From Enterococcus avium ATCC 14025 (GTDB lineage: Bacteria; Bacillota; Bacilli; Lactobacillales; Enterococcaceae), in NCBI RefSeq assembly GCF_000406965.1, contig NZ_KE136368.1, forward strand, positions 118,876 through 182,875: 64,000 nt of DNA. The letters run 5' to 3'. The translations under genes and the position numbers were made by a program. The notes beneath the pieces were generated by a model that saw only the letters and a program-made list of their open reading frames with translations, was not told where the DNA came from and made no database searches. Below are positions 43,462-51,989 of this stretch, one piece after another (position 1 is the stretch's first letter; each line of letters begins with the position of its first letter).

Positions 43462-43513
43462 CAGATTTGTTTGCAGCGACTGACATTTTACTGTAAGGGT
43501 CCCTTGCTATAGT
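43457..43513 (+). promoter_or_regulatory. Direct repeats and -10 box upstream of the ABC exporter
   Basis: ACTGACA occurs at 43457-43463 and 43479-43485, with a related ACTGTAA at 43490-43496. Starts are 22 and 11 bp apart, one or two helical turns. TATAGT at 43508-43513 fits a -10, while no good -35 is present. This is the layout of an activator-dependent promoter bound by an OmpR-type regulator. Confidence 0.5.
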
Positions 43514-43541
43514 TAAAGTATCAAGAAGGGAGGCTGTTGGT

Positions 43542-44234
43542 ATGAACGTAGTTAAAACGAATCATCTAACAAAAACTTATGGTGAAGGGGAAAATCAGGT
43601 TCACGCAGTCGATAATGTAAATTTGACAATTGAAGACAATGAGTTTGTGACGATTGTTGGGACTTCCGGATCTGGAAAAAGTACATTATTAAATCTTTTG
43701 GGAGGTTTAGATCGACCAACCTCCGGAGAAATTGAAATTTCTGGAAAGCAATTGAAGCATTTAAGCGAAGAAGAATTAACGATTTTCAGACGTAGAAATG
43801 TCGGCTTTGTTTTTCAACAATATAATTTAGTGCCGATTCTAAGTGTTTATGAAAATATCGTACTGCCAATTCAATTAGATGGTAATACAGTAGATGAACC
43901 CTTTGTCGATGAGGTAATCAGAACATTAGGTTTAAAAGGCCGTGAGAGTCGCTTACCGTCGATGCTTTCAGGGGGACAGCAGCAGCGAGTTGCGATCGCT
44001 CGTGCATTGGCAGCCAAACCAGCAATTATTTTGGCAGATGAACCAACAGGGAATTTAGATAGCAAAAGTAGTCAAGATGTTCTTGGTTTATTGAAACAAT
44101 CTGCAAAGAAATTCAATCAAACTGTTATTATGATCACTCATAATGATCAAATCGCTCAATTGGCAGATCGAGTAATCCGTATCGAGGATGGCAAACTTTT
44201 TGATGTGCAGATAACAGGCGGTGACTGGTCATGA
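43542..44234 (+). CDS. ABC transporter ATP-binding protein (MacB/LolD-like)
   Basis: The 230-residue ATPase has Walker [11 protein letters not shown]-loop [10 protein letters not shown], signature [16 protein letters not shown], Walker [13 protein letters not shown] and switch His in MITHNDQ. It pairs with the FtsX-type permease, whose start overlaps its end by 4 bp. Family context suggests export or sensing of antimicrobial peptides or lipids rather than import. Confidence 0.94.
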   Translation: MNVVKTNHLTKTYGEGENQVHAVDNVNLTIEDNEFVTIVGTSGSGKSTLLNLLGGLDRPTSGEIEISGKQLKHLSEEELTIFRRRNVGFVFQQYNLVPILSVYENIVLPIQLDGNTVDEPFVDEVIRTLGLKGRESRLPSMLSGGQQQRVAIARALAAKPAIILADEPTGNLDSKSSQDVLGLLKQSAKKFNQTVIMITHNDQIAQLADRVIRIEDGKLFDVQITGGDWS

Positions 44235-46705
44235 AAGAACAGCGACAAGCAATTCATAACTTATGGCTAAATAGTTTCAAAAGCAATCGAAGACGGAATT
44301 TTTTTGTTGTATTAGCCCTAGCGCTGACAACGTTATTAATTTCATCAGTTATTGGTTTAGGGATGAGTTTCATTGAAGCGAGTAACAAACAAACGGTTCA
44401 ACGAGTAGGAACGACAGCTGATGCAAATCTTAATGATTTAACGAAACAGCAAATTGATATTTTAAAAAAAGACGCATCAATTAAAACGGTTGGTACACAG
44501 CAAACAATTGGCTCTGTTGATAGTCAGCGATTAAAGAACTCAAAGATACAAATGGCATTACATTGGTATGATAAATCAGAATGGAATGGGCTAAGAAAAG
44601 AAGCAATCAACGATTTCACTGGTAAATTTCCTGAGAAAGAAAATGAAATTATGGCACCGCTGGCGGCGTTGAAGGAATTAGGAATTTTAAAACCAGAAGC
44701 AGGCCAGAAAATTTATTTGCCGTGTTTGATTGATGGAAAAAACGTTAAAAAAGAATTTGTTTTATCAGGTTATTATAAAGAATACGTGATTGCTCGAGTC
44801 GTTGATTTTAGTTACGTGTTAGTATCTGATCAATTTGCAGAAAAATACGGCTCATCGACCAGCAGTAAAACGTATTCGATCAAGTATAAGGATAGCAATA
44901 ACCTAGGACAGCAAAATAAGAAGCTTGCGAAAAAATTGAAGCTTAGTGAGACGCAAGAAATAAAGACGACACTGAAAGAGTCTAAACAAAGTGTAACTAC
45001 ATTGATTTTAGGAATAGGGATGTTTTTAGCAATCATTTTAATCTCGGGTGGCTTGTTAATCTATAATGTTTTGTATATTTCAATTGCCAATGACATTCGT
45101 TTTTATGGATTATTAAAAGCATTGGGAACAACAAAAAGACAATTGCGCAAAATCATTTTTTATCAATCAATTCTCTTGTCAGTTATTGGTATTCCGATTG
45201 GGTTAATCGGTGGGTTCAGTATTTCTCATGTGCTGATTCCCTTTGTTATGAAGGCCACAAATTTTTCTGAAGCAATAGTGGTATCGACCCAACCAATAAT
45301 TTATTTTGGCGCAGGTTTGTTCGCTTTGATGATCATGCTGTTGAGTTCGATTAAACCAGCCAATTATGCTGCTAAGGTTTCACCTGTCTTAGCAATCAAT
45401 TTTACGGAGTCCAAGGTTAAAAAAGGGGATATTCGTTCAAAAAATGGCGGAAAGCTTTATCTAATGGCTTGGAGAAATATTTTTCGGGATAAAAAACGGG
45501 CTCTGATTGTTATTATCTCTATGACCTTGGGAATCACCTCTTTTGTCGCGGTTAATACCATCGTCAAAAGTATGGATTTTGAAAAGTTTGTTTTGAGTGA
45601 GATGAACTATGACATTATGATTAGTCCAAGCCCTACGAATACCGATAACAAAGAATCTGATTCAAAAAGAACAGAGAAGGAACAGGTGAGTCAGCAATTA
45701 GTTCAATTAATAAATAAAAATGAAAATGTAACTTCAGCAGATATTTATTATTCAGAACCGGTTTTAGTGAATTATGACGAACAAAAATTCGCTCCATATA
45801 TTCGTTCTTATAATAGCTATTTTAAGTATGCAAAAATTGAACAAAAAAAGATTCAGTCAGATGGTTTTAGCGGAGATTTAATCAGCATTGATACCGATGA
45901 GTTGGCTAAACTATTGGTAAAAAACAAAGAAAAATCATTTGATCAAACGGCTTTTGAAAACGGAAACATTGCTTACATTCAATCCGATCATCCAGAAGAT
46001 TTTTCACATATTCCAGAAATACAATTTTCTACAAGTGATAAACAAACACATCAGGTTAAGATTGCTGGTTTTGTGCCTAACAATTATTTGGAGTTTCAGA
46101 CCGGCGGTGCTCCAGCAATGTTTGTCTCAAAACAATACTTGGATAAAATTTCTCCTCATGCTAGTTTATGGAGTGCTAACATTAATATAAATAAAAAAAC
46201 AGCTGATTTGACCTCTGATCAATTTCAACGTTTTATTGATGAACAATCCGTTTATAGAATAATGACAAAAACAGAAATGAGAAATCGAGCAGTTGAGGAA
46301 ATTAGCATAATGAGGATGATGGGCAATACGTTGGCTATAGTTTTGGCCTTGATTGGTTTGTTGAATTTCGTCAATATTATTACTACTAGTATTTTGGCAA
46401 GAAGACAAGAACTTGCAACTTTAGAAAGTATCGGTATGACTCGTAAGCAAACGAATAAGGTTTTAATGTTTGAAGGGAGTTATTATGCATTGATTGTTGG
46501 AGGTCTCGTGCTGACTTTCGGCCTAGGCATTACCTATGCTTTGTATTCGATTGTTAAACGATCAGCTACATACGCTAGCTTTGATTTGCCAATAGTAGAA
46601 ATCAGTGTCTCGTTATTACTAATGCTCATGATTTGTTTACTGACCCCATACTTAGTGATGAGGTCTTCGGGAAAGCGAAGTTTGGCCGAAAGAATCAAAG
46701 AATAA
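44231..46705 (+). CDS. FtsX-like ABC permease, large
   Basis: The 824-residue membrane protein has an N-terminal helix, an extracytoplasmic domain, a first FtsX core (about 255-375), a second N-terminal-like helix ([20 protein letters not shown], about 425-444), a second extracytoplasmic domain and a C-terminal FtsX core (about 690-815). This internal duplication is typical of the two-FtsX-domain permeases that work with MacB-type ATPases. Together with the two-component system upstream it resembles antimicrobial-peptide resistance modules. The substrate is unknown. Confidence 0.9.
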   Translation: MKEQRQAIHNLWLNSFKSNRRRNFFVVLALALTTLLISSVIGLGMSFIEASNKQTVQRVGTTADANLNDLTKQQIDILKKDASIKTVGTQQTIGSVDSQRLKNSKIQMALHWYDKSEWNGLRKEAINDFTGKFPEKENEIMAPLAALKELGILKPEAGQKIYLPCLIDGKNVKKEFVLSGYYKEYVIARVVDFSYVLVSDQFAEKYGSSTSSKTYSIKYKDSNNLGQQNKKLAKKLKLSETQEIKTTLKESKQSVTTLILGIGMFLAIILISGGLLIYNVLYISIANDIRFYGLLKALGTTKRQLRKIIFYQSILLSVIGIPIGLIGGFSISHVLIPFVMKATNFSEAIVVSTQPIIYFGAGLFALMIMLLSSIKPANYAAKVSPVLAINFTESKVKKGDIRSKNGGKLYLMAWRNIFRDKKRALIVIISMTLGITSFVAVNTIVKSMDFEKFVLSEMNYDIMISPSPTNTDNKESDSKRTEKEQVSQQLVQLINKNENVTSADIYYSEPVLVNYDEQKFAPYIRSYNSYFKYAKIEQKKIQSDGFSGDLISIDTDELAKLLVKNKEKSFDQTAFENGNIAYIQSDHPEDFSHIPEIQFSTSDKQTHQVKIAGFVPNNYLEFQTGGAPAMFVSKQYLDKISPHASLWSANININKKTADLTSDQFQRFIDEQSVYRIMTKTEMRNRAVEEISIMRMMGNTLAIVLALIGLLNFVNIITTSILARRQELATLESIGMTRKQTNKVLMFEGSYYALIVGGLVLTFGLGITYALYSIVKRSATYASFDLPIVEISVSLLLMLMICLLTPYLVMRSSGKRSLAERIKE

Positions 46706-46835
46706 TTCTAAAAACTCAAGTATATGAAACATTTTGAATCTTCAAAAGTGTACTATTTTGTAAGTGTTCTATCTGAATATCCGATCAGAAGATGTGCACA
46801 TATTAAAAAATTATAACTTAAAAACGAGATGAAGA

Positions 46836-46999
46836 AAGGAGCTGTGACAAAAGACTTGTCATAGCTTCTTTTTCCGAATAAACGGTGTTCCAGAAGTAGC
46901 TTCTTCGGAAATAAGCCGAAATTTCACAAAAATTTGAGAAACAATTTTCGGAAATTCCTTCTTATTTCTTGAAGCTGACCACTTCTGTCACAACCTCTT
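46836..46999. repeat. MITE-like imperfect inverted-repeat element
   Basis: The ends form an imperfect inverted repeat: the left end has GGAGCTGTGACAAAAG and the right end, read in reverse, AGAGGTTGTGACAGAAG. The match extends inward with gaps. The interior contains further complementary pieces, including CCGAAATTT near 46920 and AATTTTCGG near 46950. No protein frame is present. The gap 46706-47082 holds this element and little else. Whether it is repeated elsewhere cannot be seen here. Confidence 0.55.
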
Positions 47000-47082
47000 A
47001 TTTGTGAAGGATAATCGTCTGTGGCTGGTCTTCTAGAAGAATATTTGTGATAATAAAATAAAAAAAAGAAGAGGTGTTTGCG

Positions 47083-48546
47083 GTGAAAGATGGATTGTAC
47101 TGGGCAGAAAAATTACGTAAGAAAGAAGTCAGTTTTCAGGAGCTATTAACGAATTTTGAGGAGAAAGCACGTAAACAAAATTCGATGCTTAATGCTTTTG
47201 TTACTCTGATGGGCAATGAAGCGCGAGAAGAGCATCAAAAAGATACTGACCTGTTAAAACGTCCATTCGCCGGTTTGCCAATCCCGCTGAAAATGTTAGG
47301 TCAAGAGAAAAAAGGTTGGTTGAGTACATCGGGATCTAAGCTACTGAGAGACCATCGTTCAAGTCGCAACAGTCATTTCACCAATAAACTAATAGAAAAT
47401 GGATTGGTGCCATTTGCTCAGACTAATACGCCAGAGTTTGGCTTTAAAAACATCACCGACGCCGAGCTTTATGGTCCGGCTAGGAATCCATGGAATCTTG
47501 ATTATTACTCTGGTGGATCAAGTGGTGGAGCCGCCAGTGCTGTTGCTTCCGGTATTGTTCCAATAGCAGGAGCTAGTGATGGAGGCGGCTCAATTCGTAT
47601 TCCCGCTTCTTTTTGCGGTCTGATTGGCTTGAAACCGACTCGCGGAACGATGCCTGTAGGGCCAAGCGGTTGGCGCGGTTGGCAAGGAGCAGCGATTGAT
47701 TTCGCATTAACAGTTTCGATGCGGGACACGGAAAAACTTTTTTATGGAATGCGTGGAATTGATAGTGCAGCACCGTATCAAGCTCCTGAAAAAGCATGGA
47801 GACATGAACAGGCTTCCCAAAAAAAGAAACTAAAAATTGCGGTGGTTATTGATTCTCCAATTCATTCAAATGTATCTCATGAGGCCGCCAGCGCAGTTGA
47901 AAAAGCACATGATTTTTTATTAAAACAAGGTCATCAGATCGAGATGATTTCCTATCCTATAGACGGAAAAGAGCTAATAGCGAGTTATTATATGATGAAC
48001 GGTGCCGAGACAGCCGCCATGTTTGCTGGAATCGAGCAAGGGTTAAGACGTCCGGTTGAAAGAAATGACATGGAGCTGATGACATGGGGAATTTACCAGT
48101 ATGGTAAAAAAATTCCTGCTAGTCACTTTATTCATGCTCTGAATGTGTGGGATCGAGCAGCTTTTATAATGGAGCAATTATTTACTGAATATGATTTATT
48201 ACTAACTCCTACAGTTGCGACGACAGCTCCGAAAATAAATGACGATTTACAAAGTCCTGAGATCCGGGATGCTTTGGAAACATCAGCAAACTTAACCGAA
48301 AATGAGCTCCATCATTTGATTAATCAAATGTTTGAGAAAAGCCTTGAGATCACACCTTATACCCAATTGGCAAATCTAACGGGACAACCCGCGATCAGTC
48401 TTCCGACTTATTTAACTGAAAAGAATTTGCCTTTAGGAATTCAATTTATGGCAGCACGAGGCCGCGAAGACTTGCTGTTACAAATCGGAAAATTGTTCGA
48501 AACAGAATATGGCTTCTGTTTACCAGAGTATTATTTAGAAAAATAA
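47083..48546 (+). CDS. Amidase (amidase signature family)
   Basis: The 487-residue enzyme hydrolyses an amide with a Ser-cisSer-Lys triad. The Lys is in GLPIPLKMLGQ, the cis-Ser in YSGGSSGGAASAVASG and the nucleophile Ser in DGGGSIRIPASFCGLIGLKPTRG. I chose GTG 47083, as GAGGTG stands 6 bp before it. It is a stand-alone gene rather than part of gatCAB, so a general amidase is more likely than the tRNA amidotransferase subunit. A metal-dependent amidohydrolase follows 103 bp later, so the two may share a substrate. Confidence 0.9.
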   Translation: MKDGLYWAEKLRKKEVSFQELLTNFEEKARKQNSMLNAFVTLMGNEAREEHQKDTDLLKRPFAGLPIPLKMLGQEKKGWLSTSGSKLLRDHRSSRNSHFTNKLIENGLVPFAQTNTPEFGFKNITDAELYGPARNPWNLDYYSGGSSGGAASAVASGIVPIAGASDGGGSIRIPASFCGLIGLKPTRGTMPVGPSGWRGWQGAAIDFALTVSMRDTEKLFYGMRGIDSAAPYQAPEKAWRHEQASQKKKLKIAVVIDSPIHSNVSHEAASAVEKAHDFLLKQGHQIEMISYPIDGKELIASYYMMNGAETAAMFAGIEQGLRRPVERNDMELMTWGIYQYGKKIPASHFIHALNVWDRAAFIMEQLFTEYDLLLTPTVATTAPKINDDLQSPEIRDALETSANLTENELHHLINQMFEKSLEITPYTQLANLTGQPAISLPTYLTEKNLPLGIQFMAARGREDLLLQIGKLFETEYGFCLPEYYLEK

Positions 48547-48616
48547 ATAGAACTATTTGTTCAGACCGACAAAATTAGCTATCAATTTTGTCGGTTCTTT
48601 TGTTACACTAATAGAG

Positions 48617-48630
48617 TGAAAACGTTTCAT
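48617..48630 (+). promoter_or_regulatory. Weak cre-like site
   Basis: TGAAAACGTTTCAT has the cre core TGAAAACGTTT but departs from the 14-bp consensus at the right end. It lies close to the amidohydrolase start, before GGAGGGG. Confidence 0.3.
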
Positions 48631-48649
48631 AATCGGAGGGGATACTAGA

Positions 48650-49840
48650 ATGATTTTGTTAAAGGCTCAGAAAGTAATTACTGGTGATGGAAAGACCATT
48701 ATTGAAGATGGCGGTATCGTTTATGCTGCGGACAAAATTTTAGCCGTCGGAAAAGCAGAGGCGTTATCGGCGGATTTTCCGCAAGCAGAGGTTCGTGATT
48801 ATGGCAGTGGTACGATTCTCCCTGGATTGATGGATGCTCATATCCACCTTGGCTATTATTGGACGCAACCTGATCTGCATCGGTACAATGATTTTATGAT
48901 CGCTTACTATGCGCAAAAACAAGCCGAGACTTGTCTAGCCAAAGGTGTAACGACGATCCGTGATTGTTGTGGACCACAATTTCTGTTAGAAACATTACGA
49001 CTAGCAGCTGAAAAAGGATTTGTGAAAGCACCGCGCATCCTACACACAGATCGAGGAATTTGTATCACCGGTGGACACGGACATGAGGATGGTATTGAAG
49101 AGGTTGATGGTGCAGAAAATATTCGCCACACAATTCGTCGTCAAAAGAAAGATGGAGCAGATTGGATTAAGCTATTGACAACAAATCGCGATGATATTTG
49201 CGAGTTTACTCAAGAAGAATTGAATGCAGGTGTCGAGGAAACACATCGACTTGGAATGAAATGTGTGGTTCATTCAGGGACACAGCCAGGGATTCAAATG
49301 TGTATTGATGCTGGATTCGATACCATTGAGCACGGAAACTTTTTAACTGTTGAACAGGCTAAACAAATGGTGAAAAATCGACAATCCTGGACACCTACAA
49401 TGTATGCCTATCATTTTTTGGCAGAATATAACCAAAAGGTTCAAGAAGTCGGGATCGATCATTCGAATCAGTCAACTGAAACCTATTCACATCACTTAGA
49501 TTTCTTTGAAAGCTCGGTTCAAGCGTATTCGGAAAACTTCAAAGCAATTTATGATGAAGGAGTAACGATTCTTGCCGGAACCGATATGGTGATGTTAGAA
49601 GCGCCAAGTGTTCCAATCGTGGAAGAGTTGGAATTAATGGTAAGATATGGATTAACACCAATCGAAGCAATTCAAACAGCTACACAAAATCCTGCGCGGG
49701 TATTTGATTTATCCGAAGTTACAGGTGAATTGAAAACAGGGTTACAGGCAGATATACTTGTTGTAGATGGAGATGCAACTACAGATATTGAGGCATTACG
49801 AAATGTTCGACAGGTATTTTTAGCTGGAGCAGAAGTTTAA
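48650..49840 (+). CDS. Metal-dependent amidohydrolase (imidazolonepropionase/prolidase-like)
   Basis: This amidohydrolase-superfamily TIM barrel of 396 residues has the first metal site LMDAHIHLGYYW, a probable carboxylated Lys in DWIKLLTTN, His in CVVHSGTQPG and FDTIEHGNFLT, and the final Asp in ILAGTDMVMLEAPSVP. The C-terminal beta-sandwich piece is TGELKTGLQADILVVDGD. Related enzymes hydrolyse Xaa-Pro or N-acyl compounds. The substrate is not known, but adjacency to an amidase suggests breakdown of an amide or dipeptide. GGAGGGG precedes the ATG. Confidence 0.87.
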   Translation: MILLKAQKVITGDGKTIIEDGGIVYAADKILAVGKAEALSADFPQAEVRDYGSGTILPGLMDAHIHLGYYWTQPDLHRYNDFMIAYYAQKQAETCLAKGVTTIRDCCGPQFLLETLRLAAEKGFVKAPRILHTDRGICITGGHGHEDGIEEVDGAENIRHTIRRQKKDGADWIKLLTTNRDDICEFTQEELNAGVEETHRLGMKCVVHSGTQPGIQMCIDAGFDTIEHGNFLTVEQAKQMVKNRQSWTPTMYAYHFLAEYNQKVQEVGIDHSNQSTETYSHHLDFFESSVQAYSENFKAIYDEGVTILAGTDMVMLEAPSVPIVEELELMVRYGLTPIEAIQTATQNPARVFDLSEVTGELKTGLQADILVVDGDATTDIEALRNVRQVFLAGAEV

Positions 49841-49849
49841 GAAAAAGTA

Positions 49850-49895
49850 ATCGCCTCGTCAAATTAAATGGAAATTTTGGCGAGGCAATTCTTTA
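49850..49895. terminator. Terminator between the amidohydrolase and rnhC
   Basis: A stem of about 14 bp with mismatches (from 49850 with up to 49889; core GCCTCG with CGAGGC) precedes TTCTTT on the right. The convergent rnhC gene ends at 49893. Confidence 0.65.
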
Positions 49896-50795
49896 CATCA
49901 TTTTTTTTGCTTTTTCTGTATTGGCGAAGTGGAGCTTTGCAAACTTGCTTAATAAATCTATTCCACCCTGTCGCAATAGTTTAGCAGCAAGTTCGTCAGA
50001 AGGTTTGCCTGCTCCAGAAGGAACTTTTGTCCCTAATTCTAATGAAGCTTTGTCCAGTTCATCAAGAAAGCTTGCACGACTAATAATAGAAGCTGCTGCA
50101 ACAGAAAGGTGATATTGTTCTCCTTTAGTAACAAAATAGATTTTTTGCTCGATGCGTTGAGACTCCTGTTTAACGTATTTCATGTAATTAGCTTCGGAAG
50201 TGAATTGATCAATAAGGATTGCTTCAGGTTTTGTTGGTGCAATCTGATCTAACAAGAGACGGATTGCTTGATTATGCAATGCGACCTTCATTCGAACGGC
50301 ATTATATTTCGGTTGAATCTCATTATATTTTTCTGGACTCACGACTAATAAACGATAAGGAATCAGTTCTTTGATCGCTGTTGCCATTTTTCGGATTTGA
50401 TCGTCAGTAAGCATTTTTGAGTCTTTTACTCCTAAGCGTTTTAAAGCATCAAGATGTTCTTTATCAGCATAGGCGGCACAAACACACAATGGACCGAAGT
50501 AGCTGCCATTTCCAACTTCATCACTGCCAAGCACAGCTAATGAGGCGAAATTTTTAGGTAGGCTACTGCTTGTTTTTGCTGCTGAAGGATCTGAGCTTCC
50601 CCAACGTGCGGCTTCTTGTTCAGCATTTTTTCCTTGAAACAGGACTTTTCCCGATGTGTAGGCGGTAATACTGGTGCCATTTTTTTTAGCAGAAAATTCA
50701 CTGTAAGGAACTTTCTTATTTAGAAGATAGTCAGCATAGTAGTTTTTCAGTTTTTTGATTTCAGTTTTTGATAATTTAAGTACAGCAGAACTCAT
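49893..50795 (-). CDS. rnhC: Ribonuclease HIII
   Basis: RNase HIII cuts RNA in RNA/DNA hybrids. The 300 residues have an N-terminal TBP-like domain (about 1-85) and a catalytic domain beginning LAVLGSDEVGNGSYFGPLCVCAAY, with the Asp and Glu of the DEVGxGD-type site, then GVKDSKMLTD and AILIDQFTS. AAAGAAAAGAGAA rather than a strong ribosome site precedes the ATG on the minus strand. It is divergent from zapA, as in many Lactobacillales. Confidence 0.94.
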   Translation of the reverse strand: MSSAVLKLSKTEIKKLKNYYADYLLNKKVPYSEFSAKKNGTSITAYTSGKVLFQGKNAEQEAARWGSSDPSAAKTSSSLPKNFASLAVLGSDEVGNGSYFGPLCVCAAYADKEHLDALKRLGVKDSKMLTDDQIRKMATAIKELIPYRLLVVSPEKYNEIQPKYNAVRMKVALHNQAIRLLLDQIAPTKPEAILIDQFTSEANYMKYVKQESQRIEQKIYFVTKGEQYHLSVAAASIISRASFLDELDKASLELGTKVPSGAGKPSDELAAKLLRQGGIDLLSKFAKLHFANTEKAKKMM

Positions 50796-50933
50796 ATTTT
50801 TTCTCTTTTCTTTAAGTTAATTGGCTTTCAATTGATGAAAGTTGTACATACGAAAGATTTTAGCATATAATATATTAGTGTTTTTGTTATCAGAATATTT
50901 TTTATAAAAATTGTTTGAGGAAGGTTGATCGAT

Positions 50934-51368
50934 ATGGCGCAAAATCGCTATAAGGCAATCGTTGCCGGTCAGACTTATACTATCATTGGACAAGAATCCA
51001 AGCAACATATGGATATGGTTACCGCGTTGGTCAATGAACAGTTAAATGAGATCATGTCGTTATCACCTGGGATTACGCAAGAAAAAGCCACGATGTTATT
51101 GGCGATCAATGCGGTCTCAGATCAATTGAAAAAGCAAGAAGCGTTGATGAAGTTGGAAAAACAACAAAATACGCTTGAAGGGCAAGCAGCCCATAATCTA
51201 GAGTTAGAAAATCGTATCAAGAAAATCGAAGCAATTGAAGCCGAAGCCAAAGAAATCATGCGGAAAAATGGGAAAGAAAATGTTCCAATCCGAAATCACG
51301 TAGAAGCGCAGCAAATCGTTAACGAAAACCGAAAACGTGAGATTCAAAAAAGAGCGGCAAATAAATAA
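50934..51368 (+). CDS. zapA: Cell division protein ZapA
   Basis: ZapA bundles FtsZ filaments at the division ring. With ATG 50934 (GAGGAAGG upstream) the protein has 144 residues: the small N-terminal domain (RYKAIVAGQTYTIIGQESKQHMDMVTALVNEQL) and a long coiled coil, with a basic extension at the end (NRKREIQKRAANK). The TTG at 50925 is in frame but has no better site. It is followed 12 bp later by cvpA. Confidence 0.9.
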   Translation: MAQNRYKAIVAGQTYTIIGQESKQHMDMVTALVNEQLNEIMSLSPGITQEKATMLLAINAVSDQLKKQEALMKLEKQQNTLEGQAAHNLELENRIKKIEAIEAEAKEIMRKNGKENVPIRNHVEAQQIVNENRKREIQKRAANK

Positions 51369-51380
51369 GTGAGGGATACT

Positions 51381-51929
51381 ATGTTAACATTGGTAATTTT
51401 ATTTGCATTATTACTATCTTTTTACGTGGGTTATCGTCGCGGTACAGCCTACCAGATAGTATTTTCGATTGGATATTTGATATCCTTCGTAGTTGCTCGG
51501 ATGTTTTATCAGCAATTAGGATCTCACTTGGATTTATTTGTACCTTATCCATCCGTTACAAATGAATCAAAAATGGTCTATTACTCTGTCGAACAAGCTT
51601 TTAATTTAGATAAAGCTTTTTATGCTGGAGTGGCGTTTGTCATGATTTTAGTCATCGGTTGGTTGGTGACGCATCTGTTCGCAATCTTTTTTAAAGATTT
51701 ACTATTCAAAGTGCTAATTCCTCAATATGATGGCATCGTAGCAGGCGTCTTACAATTAATTGTTTGCTATGTTAGTATTTTTCTGATTTTGAAGTTAGCA
51801 AGTTTCGTACCCATGGCCTTAATTCAAAATCACATCGAAGGAAGTTGGTATGCTCGGTTTATGATCGAACATTCGCTGTTCTTAAGTTCTTATTTTAATA
51901 ATTTATGGGTTACAAATATTATTGGATAA
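51381..51929 (+). CDS. CvpA family membrane protein
   Basis: The 182-residue protein has four hydrophobic helices and the CvpA-type N-terminus LVILFALLLSFYVGYRRGTAYQIVFSIGYLISF. CvpA proteins are linked to colicin V production in E. coli and to envelope stress tolerance, but their molecular role is unclear. Start ATG 51381 follows GAGGGA. It lies between zapA and mutS2, a conserved Firmicute order. Confidence 0.88.
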   Translation: MLTLVILFALLLSFYVGYRRGTAYQIVFSIGYLISFVVARMFYQQLGSHLDLFVPYPSVTNESKMVYYSVEQAFNLDKAFYAGVAFVMILVIGWLVTHLFAIFFKDLLFKVLIPQYDGIVAGVLQLIVCYVSIFLILKLASFVPMALIQNHIEGSWYARFMIEHSLFLSSYFNNLWVTNIIG

Positions 51930-51989
51930 ATGAAAAACCGGGACGCTGTTTGACAGGTTTCGGTTTATTTATGTACAGAAGGTGAAAAA

